Positions 36,417 through 47,110 of a stretch of 51,622 nt of DNA are shown one piece after another. The position numbers and the translations under genes are program-made. This DNA is from Chlamydomonas sphaeroides (lineage: Eukaryota; Chlorophyta; Chlorophyceae; Chlamydomonadales; Chlamydomonadaceae): positions 4,926 to 56,547 of the forward strand of contig BDDC01000509.1 of assembly GCA_001662425.1 (NCBI GenBank), read 5' to 3'. The number at the start of each line of letters is the position of its first letter. Positions within the stretch are counted from its first letter, which is position 1. The notes under the pieces are model-generated. The model did not search any database. It was not told the DNA's origin and was given only the letters and a program-made list of their open reading frames with translations.

Positions 36417-39400
36417 ATGACCTGCCGGCGGCCCCTTTGGGCATCGGCCGGCATAGCCATCGTTATTGCGCTTCTGGCCACCACCGTCTGCGCGGAATTC
36501 GCAGCCGCCAAATCACGCGACGTACACTCCAAGGCGAAGCAAGGCAAGCAGGCCACTTGGGTTCGGGCCCGTTTCGAAGCGAGAGCCGTTGCTGCGGTCG
36601 CGTCCCGGCCGCTTGCGACACCTCTCGTTATGCGCCCTCCTCATCCAAAAGCCTCGCCCCAAGCCGTCCTCGCCTGCCCCTGCATCTCCTGCCCATTGAT
36701 AACCTGATCCCCCAGGCAAGCTCGACCGTCGCACTCGCCCAGCCAAGGACGCCGCCGGCGCCAACGCCGCCTCCGCATCCGTCGTCGGGCTGGGGCGTTC
36801 GCGGCTGAACCGCCGTTCCGCCGACGCAGGCAAGGCCCCGCGCGCCCGCTGCATCCTGCCGCGCACCATGCATCCCATGCAATGCATGCCTCCGGATTTA
36901 CAGACCACTGCTCCAACGGTAGCAAGCAACCGGCCTCTGTGACATGTGCCCCGGCCCGCTCCCTGCCCCCCAGGCAAGACGACGCACGCCCTACCCCGAC
37001 ACGAGCCAGGCGGCCAAGGCCAGGCTCGCGCGACTGCCGCCGCCAACGCCGCCGAGCCGTCTCACCGCGGCCTGCTGCAGCGACGCAGTGCCATGGTGGC
37101 TGCAGGTGAGACCACAACACGCAAGGCTCAGCCCGCGCAGTAGCAGCAGAGCCCCGCTCGCCGGCCAGCCTTCGCCTGTGCGGCCTGATCGGGGCCAGGT
37201 CTCTCCAGCTTGTGAGGCTCCCACTGGCCCACACCACCGCCGCTATGCCGCCATGGCCGCAGGTCGCGAGCTGCCCTTCCACAAGCGCGGCGGCCTGCCT
37301 GTGGCTCAGCAGTACCGCGCCGGTGCCGGCGCCGGCCCCGGCCTGATGCAGCGGCGCAGCGCCATGGCGGCTGCAGGTAAGGCCGGTGGTCTGCGGGGTT
37401 GAAAGGCGCGCGGCGATGGGGGCGAATCCCGGGTGCAGGCAGCGTTGCCGTTACGGCGGTGCGTTGGTTACTGGCAAGCGCACCGGGCTGGGGGCCGGGC
37501 CGGGACCAGCAGGGGGCAACGCAGGGCTTGTCCTGGTGCCCTGCCGCCCGCGCCCGCGCTGCAGGTTTCAAGACCGACAAGGATGAGCTTGCTGGCTCGG
37601 CCTTACGCCAGCGCCGCCGCCTCACGAACACGTACGGCGGCTCCTACAATGGCTATGACGACGCCGTCGAGTCGGTCATTGGCATGTACAGCGACTACGA
37701 CACGGACAGCGAGGATCTCCAGCCGTACCTGGGCTCCGACCCGTACGCGTACGAGTGGAACGAGCAGCGGGCTGCCGTCGCCGCCAAAGCCTCCGCCGCC
37801 ATCGACGTTGACGCAGAGTACGAGGCCGAGCGCGCTGCTGCCGCTGCCGCCACCGCCAACACCATCACCTCCCTCGCCACTACCGCCACCAGCGCTTCCT
37901 CCACCGCCGCCGTTGCCGCCGCCGACGCCGCATCCACCGGGACGCTCGTTGACGACTACGTCGACGTCACCCAGCTCTTCACTGGCGGCTCGGCGTCCTT
38001 CCAGGCGCAGCAGTTAGACGCCCGGCGCGCCTACTTGGAGGCCCTGTACGAGGCGGATGCCTACGCAACCACCCAGCCACTACAGGATGTGAGTGAGGAG
38101 CAGCATGGTGTTGACGCTTCCGAACCTGACTTTGACAAGTTGGAGGCCCGCCGCGAGTACTACGAGGCCCTCACCGAGGCCCAGGATGACATTGAGTACG
38201 AGCTGGATGACTGGGTCGAACAGGAAGGTACGGACTGGATGTACGACGAGGATTGGACGTCGCGCTACGTGGACGATGGTACGGCATTGCCGCGCTCATA
38301 TGACAGCAATGCGGCGGCCGCCGCCGCCACCGACGGCATCGACGCCGCCGCCAGCGCCGCCGACGGCGCGGCGGCGCTGGCCTCCGCCAGCGGGGGCCTC
38401 GCCGCCGTCGACTTCTTCGCTGACGGCGACTTTGAACGCGCCACCGGTGGCGGCGTCGGCGGTGTTACAATTTGGGAAGGCAGAGCCTACGATCCAGAAG
38501 AGGCCGGCCTGGAATTATTGGAGGACGGCGTCATCGCCGACGCGAATGCTGACGCATGGACCCACAGCAACCGGCAAGAGCATGAGATCGCTGACGTCAT
38601 GGACAGCTCCTATGATGACAAGTATAGCTACTATGACGATCTGCAGCGTGGCGGTGAGTACGAGAGAACGGACAGCTACTATGATGACATGCAGCGCGAG
38701 GCGATGGCGGACGCCGAGCGTGAGTCAGCGGTGAACGACCACGAGCAAGAGATGGCGGCGGCGGCCGAGGCCTACGCCGCGGCGCCGGCGCTCGGCGGCG
38801 CCGGCGGCGGCGGTAGCCAGGGCCCGGCGGAGGGGCAGCAGGAGGGTCTTTCGCGCGAGGCCGCTGGCGCAGCGGGCATGGCGCAGCGACTGGCGGCGGC
38901 GGCGGCTGACGCCGCCGCCAGCGCGGCGACCGCCGCCGCCGAGGCAGCCGAGCAGCTTGCGGTGCATGCCGGCGCTTCCGGCGACGCTGCGTCGGCCGCC
39001 GTCGCGGCGGCGCAGACGCTAGCGGTCAAGGCTGCGGACGCCGCCGGCGCCGCCGCTGCGGCGGCAGCGGAGGCGGCGCAGGCTCTGTCGGCGCAACCTG
39101 GCGGCACCGCCACCGCCAACGACGTGTCGAAGGCGGACGCCCGCCGCTGGCTGCATCACCAGCTTCAGGTGCTGTTTGCCGTACCCTGGATCGGCCAGCC
39201 GCTGACGCCCAGGATTGAGGTGGCGCTCATCGGCATCTTTGATGATCTGCTGCGCCGTGACAGCGCGCATGACGACGCGTACCAGTACGGCAGCACGCTG
39301 CGCGCGGCGTGGCACACCGTGATGGGATCCGTGCCGTACACTTCCTTCGTTGAGGAGGCGCTGTACGAGATCTTCCGCGAGTACTACGCGCGCATCGATG

Positions 39401-42344
39401 CCGTACATCAGCAGCCTCGTGTGGCGGCGGCGGCGGCGGCGGCTGCGGTCGACAGTACCGCGGCGGACGCCAACAGGCCACTGCTCCAGTTGCGGTCTTC
39501 CTCCAAGGGCCAGCGCAAACACGTCATGCGGGTGTCGGTAGCGCAGCAGCAAGCCGCCACCGCCCAACAGCAGCAGCAGCAGCAGCCCCAGCCGGAGCAG
39601 CGTGCCGACGACGACAGCAGCAGTCGGGTCGCATTCGTTGCGGCGCTGCGGGACATGTTCGGCGAGGACGGCGTGCGGCGTACGGACGACCTGTCGCACC
39701 TGTATGTCCAGTACAACGACCTGTTCTGGATGCTGCACGAGGATCTCGCCGAGCTGTTGGCCTTTGCCGCCGTCAACGGCGACGCCGCCAGCGACGCCGC
39801 CGCCGCCGCCACTTCGGAGCCGCCGCTGACTGCCTCGACGGCGCCGCCGGCTTTCTGGACCGACCTGCGGGCCATGTTCGTCGACGAGCGGCTGCTGACG
39901 CTGGCTCAGATCGACTCGTTCGTACAGCTGTACGGCGCCAACCGCCACGCCTTCGAGTGGCTGCACGACGAGCTGACGTGGGAGGCGGCCTGGGCAGCGG
40001 CGGCGGGCGCCGACGGCGCCGCCGGCCGCCGCTGGGCGGCTGACCTGGCTGCGGCCTTGGCGCCAATGGTGCGTCACATGGGGTCGGACCGTGTGGAACA
40101 TGGGCTTGGCGTTGAGGAACGGGTTTTAGGGGGCATGCGCTTGGTGGTTGCAATCGCTGTGGTGCGAACGAGTGTTTGGATGATGGCGGCGGCCTGCCCC
40201 CTGCGGTGCTGCTTCGCAAGAGGAGGACCCATGCCCCATGCCCCTGCGCGCCCCCCGCGAACCTGTCCCTTTGATTCCACCTGCCGTAGGCTGACGCAAT
40301 CGTCGCCGGCGGCCCCCGCTTCGAGCTCTGGCCCGAGGCCGGCAGCGGCATCAGCTGGCAGCCCCTGCCGCAGACCTTCACCCTGCACCGCGTCACCGCC
40401 GCTGCCGTCACGACCGCCACCGCCGCCACCTCGCCCACCGCCGCCGACGGCGTCAACGGAACCCTTGACGGCGCCGCCACCACTGCTATCGCCGCCGCCG
40501 GCTCCGCCAGTACCATTGCCGAGGTTGCTGACGGGGCTCCTGCCCCCGCCGTCAGGCCCGATGACAAGGCTGCCGCCTCCGGCGGCGGCGCCGCCAGCGC
40601 CCTGGCGGGCGCGCGGCAGGCGTTCCAGGAGGCCGTCAGCGGCTGGCGGTCCGCCGCCGCCGCAGCCCACCCTGACGGCGCCGCCGCCGCCGCCATCCAC
40701 GCCGCCGCCGTCGACCGCGCGTCGCTGATGGCGCGCGCCGCGGCCCTGATCGGCGTCACGCCAGACGCCGCGCCGGCGGCGGCTGACGCCGCGGCCGCCA
40801 CCGACAGCGGCAGCTCTGAGCTGCCGCTGCCGTTTGGCTTCGCCACGCACGGTGAAGTCCTGGAGGCATCGACCGAGCTGCAGGCGGCGCACACGTTCCA
40901 GGTGCGGACTGCAGCCAACAGTCGGTTGGATGCGGCCGTTTCTTCCCACGTCCCGAGGTGCCCGCTTCCCGCCTCACAGCGCCTTCACGCTGCGTCCCGC
41001 GGGATCCACACATGAACACGCGCGCGTCGGCGCTCGGGCTCGTCGTCCGTAGCTGGGCCTCCCGTCTGACGCGGCGTGTGTCGTACGCGCCGTAGCTTAC
41101 CTTGCCGTACGCTGCCGTATTCTGCCGTACAGGTGCACACCGCCATCCAGGCGCGCATGAAGGCCAGCCAGGCTCGCATGGAGGCCGAGGCCCAGGCGGA
41201 GGCCCAGCGGCAGCAGCGGCAGCAGGCCGAGGCGACCGCCGCCGCCGCCGCCGCCGCCGCGGCAGCCAGGGCGGAGGCCCTCGGTGCCGCCACCCATGGC
41301 GAAACCCACAACGTTTACCTAGCGTCGTCCGGCTATGCTGTCTTCGGCGCCGGTGCGGCGATGCTGGCCCTGTCAGTACTCGTGCTCGCCGTCAGCAAGC
41401 AGCGGCGCCGCCGCGGCGGTGCCGCCAGCGTCATGCCCGGCGGCCGCCGCCAGCGGCCGCTGCCCGCCGGCCTGGCCGCCAGCATCGGCGTTTTGAGCCG
41501 CTGGCTCGGCGGCGGCACCGGCCGCGACGGCGCCGCTGCCAAGGCCCGCAGGAGCGACGACGGCGCCGCTGCGTTCGACCCCAAGGCCCACCTGCTGACG
41601 TCGAGCGACCTCGAGGCCGACGCCGACGTCGACGGAGAGGACGACACGTTTGCCTGGACCGATGGCGCCGACGGCGCCGCCAGCGGCGCCGACGGACTGC
41701 GCCTGCCGCTGCTGCGCCTGCGCACGCAGGGCAGCGGCGGCGGCGGCGCCGCCGGCCCCGGACGTGACACGCCCATGTCTTGGGGCTCTTCGCCGCGGCC
41801 GTCCTTCCACGTTTCCGCCGGCGGCCTCAGCGGCTGGGCGCCGCCCACGCCCGTCAGCGCCCGCGCCGCCACCTACGTCAGCCCCTTTGCGCATGGCGGC
41901 GGCGGCAGCGTTGGCGGCGGCGGCGCCGCCGCCGCCGGCGGGTGTGTCTGGGCCACGGACTCGGGCGAGGCCGCCGCCGTTGACGAGGTCATGTGCCGCT
42001 CGGCGGTGTCCTTTGGCTGCGGCGGCGACGCCACGCCGCGCCGCCGCAACGCCCGCCGGGTGTCCGTTACCGAAGAGGGAGCCTACGCCTGGACATACAC
42101 GCCCGCCGCCCCGACCGTCGCCGCTGCCGCCGCCACGGCCGCCGGAGATGGCTGCGCCAGCCTGGCGGCGGCGGCGCCGGGTGGCGGCCTGGCGGCGGCG
42201 GCGCCGCTGCCTCCGCGCCAGCGCCGCACCAGCCGGCTCGTTGCCGTCAGCTACAGCGGCGAGGAGGCCGCCGCCGTGACGGCCGCCGCCGCCGCCGTGT
42301 GGCCGCCGCTGCCGCCGCCGGCTCGGGCCCTGCCGGACGTGTGA
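36417..42344 (+). CDS. large type I membrane protein, WLHxQL family member 1
   Basis: Seven exons, 36417-36543, 36716-36829, 36974-37105, 37263-37376, 37565-40068, 40290-40901 and 41133-42344, join into 1604 residues. Residues 1 to about 26 are a signal peptide (MTCRRPLWASAGIAIVIALL and onward). Exons 2-4 are symmetric phase-1 modules that end in RRS-type dibasic motifs (LLQRRSAMVAAG, LMQRRSAMAAAG). A long acidic Tyr/Asp/Ala-rich ectodomain follows, with an LxARRxYxEALxEA repeat near residues 313 and 355. A domain from about 682 to 774 starts RRWLHHQLQVLF and is shared with the two downstream genes. Two FxxxLRxMF...WLHxxL repeats lie near 851 and 925. An Ala/Gln/Glu helical stalk leads into one membrane helix (about 1262-1288, FGAGAAMLALSVLVLAV), then a basic, low-complexity cytoplasmic tail. 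Two introns begin with GC. The function is unknown; a surface or matrix protein is likely. Confidence 0.75.
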
Positions 42345-44887
42345 CCCCATCGCTCTTCATGAGCTGTGTGCGTCCGGGCAGTGGCGCAACCTTGGGGGGC
42401 TTTTCTTACTTGGAACCACCGTGGGGGCTTTGGGGGCTCAGGGACTTGCGGCTGCGTCTTTCTGTTCCGATCTTATCCAAACCAGCGGCTAGGGGCTTGG
42501 GGGCTGCGGCTCGCGTCTTGCACCTTGCGCCTTGCGTTGTTCCTGTCCGACCTTGCTTGTCCGGACATGCAGCTTGGGTTGCGGCGGGCGCTGTAGGAGG
42601 CCATCAAGGGTGCAGAAGGGGAGCGGCGGCGCCGTGTGCTGCTGCGACCTAACGCCGGCGGCTGCACGTTGCCTTCATCATGGCAGCATTGCATCGTACC
42701 TTGATCATGCTCTCTTTTGGACGGCAAGGCAATGCATAGGGCGGGCCAGCCAGCCGTGCCAGGCTTGTGAGCAAGTTGTGCATGCGGCTTGATATCAGGG
42801 GCGCGTGGGTGTGGCTGGGAGGCATCAACGCGCAACGAGTACGGCCTGGCCATAGTGCGCCCTTGTGTTGGGTCCCGGTTGGACGCCTGGGCGTGGCTGT
42901 GGCTCGCACTGCTGGCGCTGCTTGGTTAGGCAGAGCGCGCACGACGACCGAGCGCGCTGATGGTTGTGTGCTGGTGCGGGCCGCTGAGGCCCGGCACCGC
43001 GCACCGTCGCTACGCCGCGGTGGCGGGTGGCGAGCGGCGGGGTTTGCGGGCAGGGAGTGTGTGTACGTACGACGGCAGGGCAGGGGCTGGCTCGCCAGCA
43101 GGTGGCGTGAGTGGAACCGACAACATGGCGTGACCCCGTCCGGCTGCGTGTGTGTGTGTGTGTACACATGTGTGGCAGGGGCTCAGGGGGCGCCTGCTCG
43201 CTCAGGGAGCGCGCCTTGGCGGCCGGCGGCTCGCGGCCAGCATGGCCTGCATGTGCTGGATCCCTAACAGGGCTGAACAGGGCGAGGCTCATTTGTCGAA
43301 GCGTGGATGGCACATGGCTGGCAGAGGAGCGATACGCCACTCGCTGGGGGTGATGAGACGCGGCCAGCCGGGAGCAACCGACGGCACTGATTAGTCAGGC
43401 CAAGCCGCTGGGCGTGCCTCACCATTGCCAGACAGCCAGACAGCCATCCTGGCGGCCGCGCGGCAGGTAGGGCGCAGCAGGGGAGGGGGCCCTGGGGCGC
43501 AGGCTGCCAGCGACGAATGAAGCAGCCGGGAGGAGGCAGGCGGCGCGCAGGCCAGGAGGCCTCCTCGTGCAGGCACGGTCGGCAAAAGGAGTCAACCACG
43601 CAGGGCGCTGTGATCGATGTCGCGCTGTGTAGACCCCACCGTATCGTGCCTATCGTGCCTATCGTGCCTTCGTGTGATGAGTCCCTGCGTGCCCGCCCCG
43701 TTCCTGTGCTTCCCCGCGGCACGGCAGGGCGGCCGCCAGGGGAGAGAGCTCCGTCAGGTTACAGGGTGTGCTCGTGCGTGCAAGCAGGCACGGCACTGAA
43801 GGCGAGGCAATTCGGCACCACCAGACCCCAAAGCGCTCTAGAGAGGGCGGGATGCTCCGTTACGGAAAGGAAGATGACAGATCGTTAGCTCGGCTGTTGC
43901 CGGAACGGTCATCAGGTTGCTGCCTGGCCGTTGCTTGCGGATGTTGAACGCACACTTCCGCGGGTTGTGTTTCTTTCTGTAACTTGATTCTGAACACAAT
44001 CTCCTGCTTTTGGAACTGCGACGAACTGCGGTTAGTTGCGGGCCCTCTTGCGGCGGCTCGGGGCCAGGATACTTGATATTTCTCGTGATTTCTTGCGTTA
44101 CCCGGCAGCTCCACGATAAGCAAAGTAGAAACCCTTAGCGTGGTGGGGTGATCGTCGCTCCCGCAAAAGAAACGCACCCAGAGCCACGAAAAGCGTTCGC
44201 TCGTGGCTGCAGTACCTTTTCCAGGCTGACACACATGGCTGCAGCTTCCGACACGATGGCTTGTGCTTCCATTTGCTGATGTTCCATGCGAACGCCACAG
44301 CTGCTTCAACACGCGTGGTGAACGACCGAGCGAGTTTACGACGCAGAGCCGCAGCATAAACGGGCGCAAATGCTGGGTGCCTACAACACCCAGCAGGTCA
44401 CTTCTACCGACCTACAAGCGCCAGAACGTACACCATCCGTGCTCCCAGCAGCTGCGTACGTTTGACAGCCGGCGCGCGCGCGGCGGACATACTGGCAAAC
44501 AACTCAGCACACGCCGGCGGTGAGCACTGATGAGCAATATTGATGCATTGTCGATCCTTGCATGACTGCACATGGTTATCGAACCGCCTGCCGCCAATAG
44601 TTACTTGGAAACTGCGGCACGCATACTAGGCTGGTTGCCCGCCAACGCGTTGCATGTCCTCCCTCGATCACCTCTGGAGAGCACACACGACGATTGCGTA
44701 ACAGAGGGCGCTTGTGTGCAAGAGCACACCGCCGACCAGACTAAGGCCCGCATGCATGTATGCATCCTACCTGCATGCACCTGCCACAGCAGGACGCAGC
44801 TCATCACAGGCCAACTAACACTCTACGACTGGCCGGACACCGAGCAGCGCAGCAGCGCAGTGGTTCTTTTGCGTCGCCATACCCGCG
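42345..44887. other. spacer between family members 1 and 2
   Basis: No gene model is supported. A minus-strand open frame at 43860-44369 (169 codons) has no splice or homology support. ATCGTGCCT is repeated three times at about 43644-43670. A perfect stem TGCTGGGTG/CACCCAGCA lies near 44371-44396. TGTAA occurs at 43978-43982, 1.6 kb past the preceding stop. Base composition is lower in GC at 43900-44350. Confidence 0.4.
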
Positions 44888-45815
44888 ATGGCGCAGCTCT
44901 CCGCCTCAGCCGCGGCGCACAGCCGCCGGGGCATACGGCGCGGCGCCCTTTGCTGTGCGCTCACACCTGCGGTCACCGGCATCGCTCTGACTCTCGCTCT
45001 CGCGGCGTGCGCTCTCTTCGCTAAGGCGGGCGCGGCCAGGCCCGGCATCGGCGGCATCGCCTCGGCAGGTTCGTGGGGTTGGGGGTCAATCAAGAGCAGC
45101 CGCCAACAACGCCGCTGTAGGGACGACGACCCTGCCTGCGCACTCAAGCAGGACCTGATCAACTCAATCTCGCGCTCCCACAACTCGTGCAGTTGCGGCG
45201 GCCGGACCGGACCGTGGACACGAGCTTCGCACGTCATCACAGGCCGACGGGTCTACCGGCAGCACGGGTAGCACGGCAGCTGGCGGCAGCATGGGCAGCA
45301 CGGAGGCGGGCGAGGCCGCACGGCAGTGGCTGCACTCGCAGCTGGCGGCGCTCTTTTCCGAGCCGGCCTTCGGGCTTAAGCAGCAGCGGCCGCTGACGCC
45401 GGACCTGGAGGCGGCGCGCCTGGAGCGCGTCTATCGCAGCCTGTGGGCCCGGCGCGGCCGCAGCAGCGCAGAGCCCGACTCCGAAGACGAACCGTACGAG
45501 TACGACAGGATGACCGCGCTGTACGATGTGCTGTACGACGTACTGGGGCGCGCATCATACAGTGAGAAGCTGCTGGATGCCCTGCACCGTGCTTACTTTT
45601 CGTACTTTGCACGGCTTGAGGCGATTGGCGCAGCGGCAGTGGTGCAGGCGGAGGCGGAGGCTTCGGCCGCCGAAAGGGCGGCAGCTGTGCCGGCAGCCGT
45701 GGCTGCTGTCAGGGCCACAGCAGGCCTTGCTGCCAGCAAGCCGGTTTCCTTCACACAACTGCAGGCCAGGACTGTGCGAAGCCACAGCAGCAACGTCCTC
45801 ATCCTCAGCAGCTAG
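44888..45815 (+). CDS. WLHxQL family member 2, truncated (secreted form)
   Basis: Two exons, 44888-45068 (donor GTTCGT, phase 1) and 45193-45815, give 267 residues. Exon 1 encodes a signal peptide, with hydrophobic core VTGIALTLALAACALFA. Exon 2 has a short Ser/Thr/Gly linker and then the shared domain, RQWLHSQLAALFSEPAFGL, PLTP, RLERVYRSLWARRGRSSAEP, YDVLYDVL and AYFSYFARLEAI. It then runs into Ala-rich sequence and stops, without the membrane helix found in member 3. Exon 1 is the same length (181 nt) as in member 3 and nearly identical from the start codon onward, which fixes the start. Sequence beyond the stop still resembles the lost C-terminus of member 3, so the truncation is secondary. 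It may make a secreted protein, or be a gene in decay. Confidence 0.68.
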
Positions 45816-46145
45816 CAGCAGTTCCAGCAGCGACACAAGCACTCAGTAGCAGCAGCGGAGCGATCGAGGCTTTCGTTTCGTTTACGGGCGGCGTTTGCTG
45901 CTACTGGTTGCGCTGCTGCTGGCGTTTCCGCGGTGCTCAATCATGAATTGTATGCCGCTGCAGCGGCAGCAACGGCCGGCCGCTGCCGTCGGGCCTGGCC
46001 GCCAGCGCCGCTGCGGGCCGCCGCCGCCGCTGGTTGGGCGGCTGCGGTTCTCGTGCGTGTCGCGCAGCAGCCAGCGCCGACCTGGAGGCTCCTTCCGCTG
46101 CTGCTTGATTGGCTGTGCGTGGGGCGGAGGAGCAGGGGCGCTAGC
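45816..46145 (+). pseudogene. decayed C-terminal coding region of member 2
   Basis: After the stop at 45815 the sequence still aligns with the 3' part of member 3. It has a Leu-rich segment (LLLLVALLLAF, frame shifted), ATCATG followed by a one-base shift, and then SNGRPLPSGLAASAAAG matching SNSRPLLPSGLLAARAAAG. It also ends in the same GCGCTAGCTAC found just after the member 3 stop. At least two frame changes and one stop separate these pieces. Confidence 0.6.
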
Positions 46146-46510
46146 TACCCACGCGTGTGACCTGCTGTTTGAGCGGCTCGGATGCATGCACGAAGGCCGT
46201 GGGTACGTGTGAACTGAGTCGATGCGAGCTGCTCGTGATCAAAGGAAAGTACGTATGTGCTGTGTATACCGTGCCGTCCGGTTGCGGCGGCTGCATGCGC
46301 TGAACGAAGCCCTGAGCGAGGGAGCTCCTTGGCTGCAGCCAGCAGGAGCGCTCCATACCATGTTACCGCTTTAATTGGGGCCAGGTAGGTACACGGTACC
46401 GTGCGTCGTCGCCGCGCTTATGTACGTATGTCATGGATGTTACTTACTTCTTTGCTTGTTATTTAGCCCATAAGTGGCCTGTGATGGACGATGTGGTCAG
46501 AGCGTCAGAC

Positions 46511-46585
46511 GTGGTCAGCTTCCAAGCATGCTTGGAAGCTGGCCACGCCGTACAAGCAAGCTGGTGCTCGCGCAAGCACCAGCTT
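46511..46585. other. two adjacent strong hairpins
   Basis: 46516-46541 is a perfect 26-nt palindrome centred on GCATGC; with one mismatch it extends to 46511-46546 (GTGG and CCAC ends). A second hairpin follows, with AAGCTGGTGCT at 46558-46568 and its exact complement at 46575-46585 around a six-base loop. Both stems contain AAGC-type sequence, so they may share an origin. They could be the ends of a small foldback element. Confidence 0.75.
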
Positions 46586-46879
46586 GGACGCTGGCACGTT
46601 TAGCGACGTCGCTCGTACGTACGTTTGCACATGCCATGTGCATGTTGGGATGCGTGGCCCCTTGCTTGCTTGCTTGTACGTCTGGTTGCGTCGTGGCTGG
46701 TTGGGGGCAACACGGTGTGCGGATCAGATTATATATTCTGGCTGGGCGGCTAGCTAGCTAACGCGGTACGTGAGCACAGCAGAGCAGCTGTGCGCGCAGC
46801 GCGGGTCATCCCTCGTACCTACCGCCGCCACAGCTGCCGCCCTGCCCGCACCTGTCGCGCAGTGCCCTCCAGGCTGGGT

Positions 46880-47110
46880 CGATGGGCGGGCACGCAGGGC
46901 GCAGCCGCCGGCATGACACGGCCGAACGAGGCTGGCACACGCTGTGGCCGTACCAGTACGGCAGCGTCCAGCTGCGCTGCCAAGGCAGCGCCGCCGCCAG
47001 CGGTGACGACCCGGCCGGCCGGCGGCTGCGTGCGTGCCCGGCTAGCGGCGCTGTCTTCGGAGCCGGCCTACGGGCTTTTTGTGGGACGTGATGGATTGTA
47101 CGGCCAGTGT
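46880..47110 (+). pseudogene. relic copy of the WLHxQL family
   Basis: 47021-47076 aligns at the DNA level with the domain start in members 2 and 3: the stretch reading ALSSEPAYGL corresponds to ALFSEPAYGL. The WLHSQL codons are altered and there is no continuous frame on either side. An ATGGGCGGGCACG stretch upstream near 46880 may correspond to the linker. The rest of the gene is gone. Confidence 0.55.

Noticed and set aside
37399..37564. Upstream extension of the exon at 37565 to an alternative start near 37399
   Set aside because: It begins at a non-ATG codon within the intron after exon 4. The phase-1 splice chain from the signal-peptide exon fits better.
40124..40131. TTTTAGGG resembling the Chlamydomonas telomere unit
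   Set aside because: It is a single copy within an intron, with no tandem array.
40069..40728. Continuation of the long frame of member 1 straight through to a stop near 40728
   Set aside because: The frame turns into Pro/Arg-rich nonsense after a good GTGCGT donor at 40069. The acceptor at 40289 restores a phase-0 coding frame that leads to the stalk and membrane helix.
43860..44369. 169-codon minus-strand open frame between family members
   Set aside because: It shows no recognisable domain, signal or splice pattern; composition fits chance in a lower-GC spacer.
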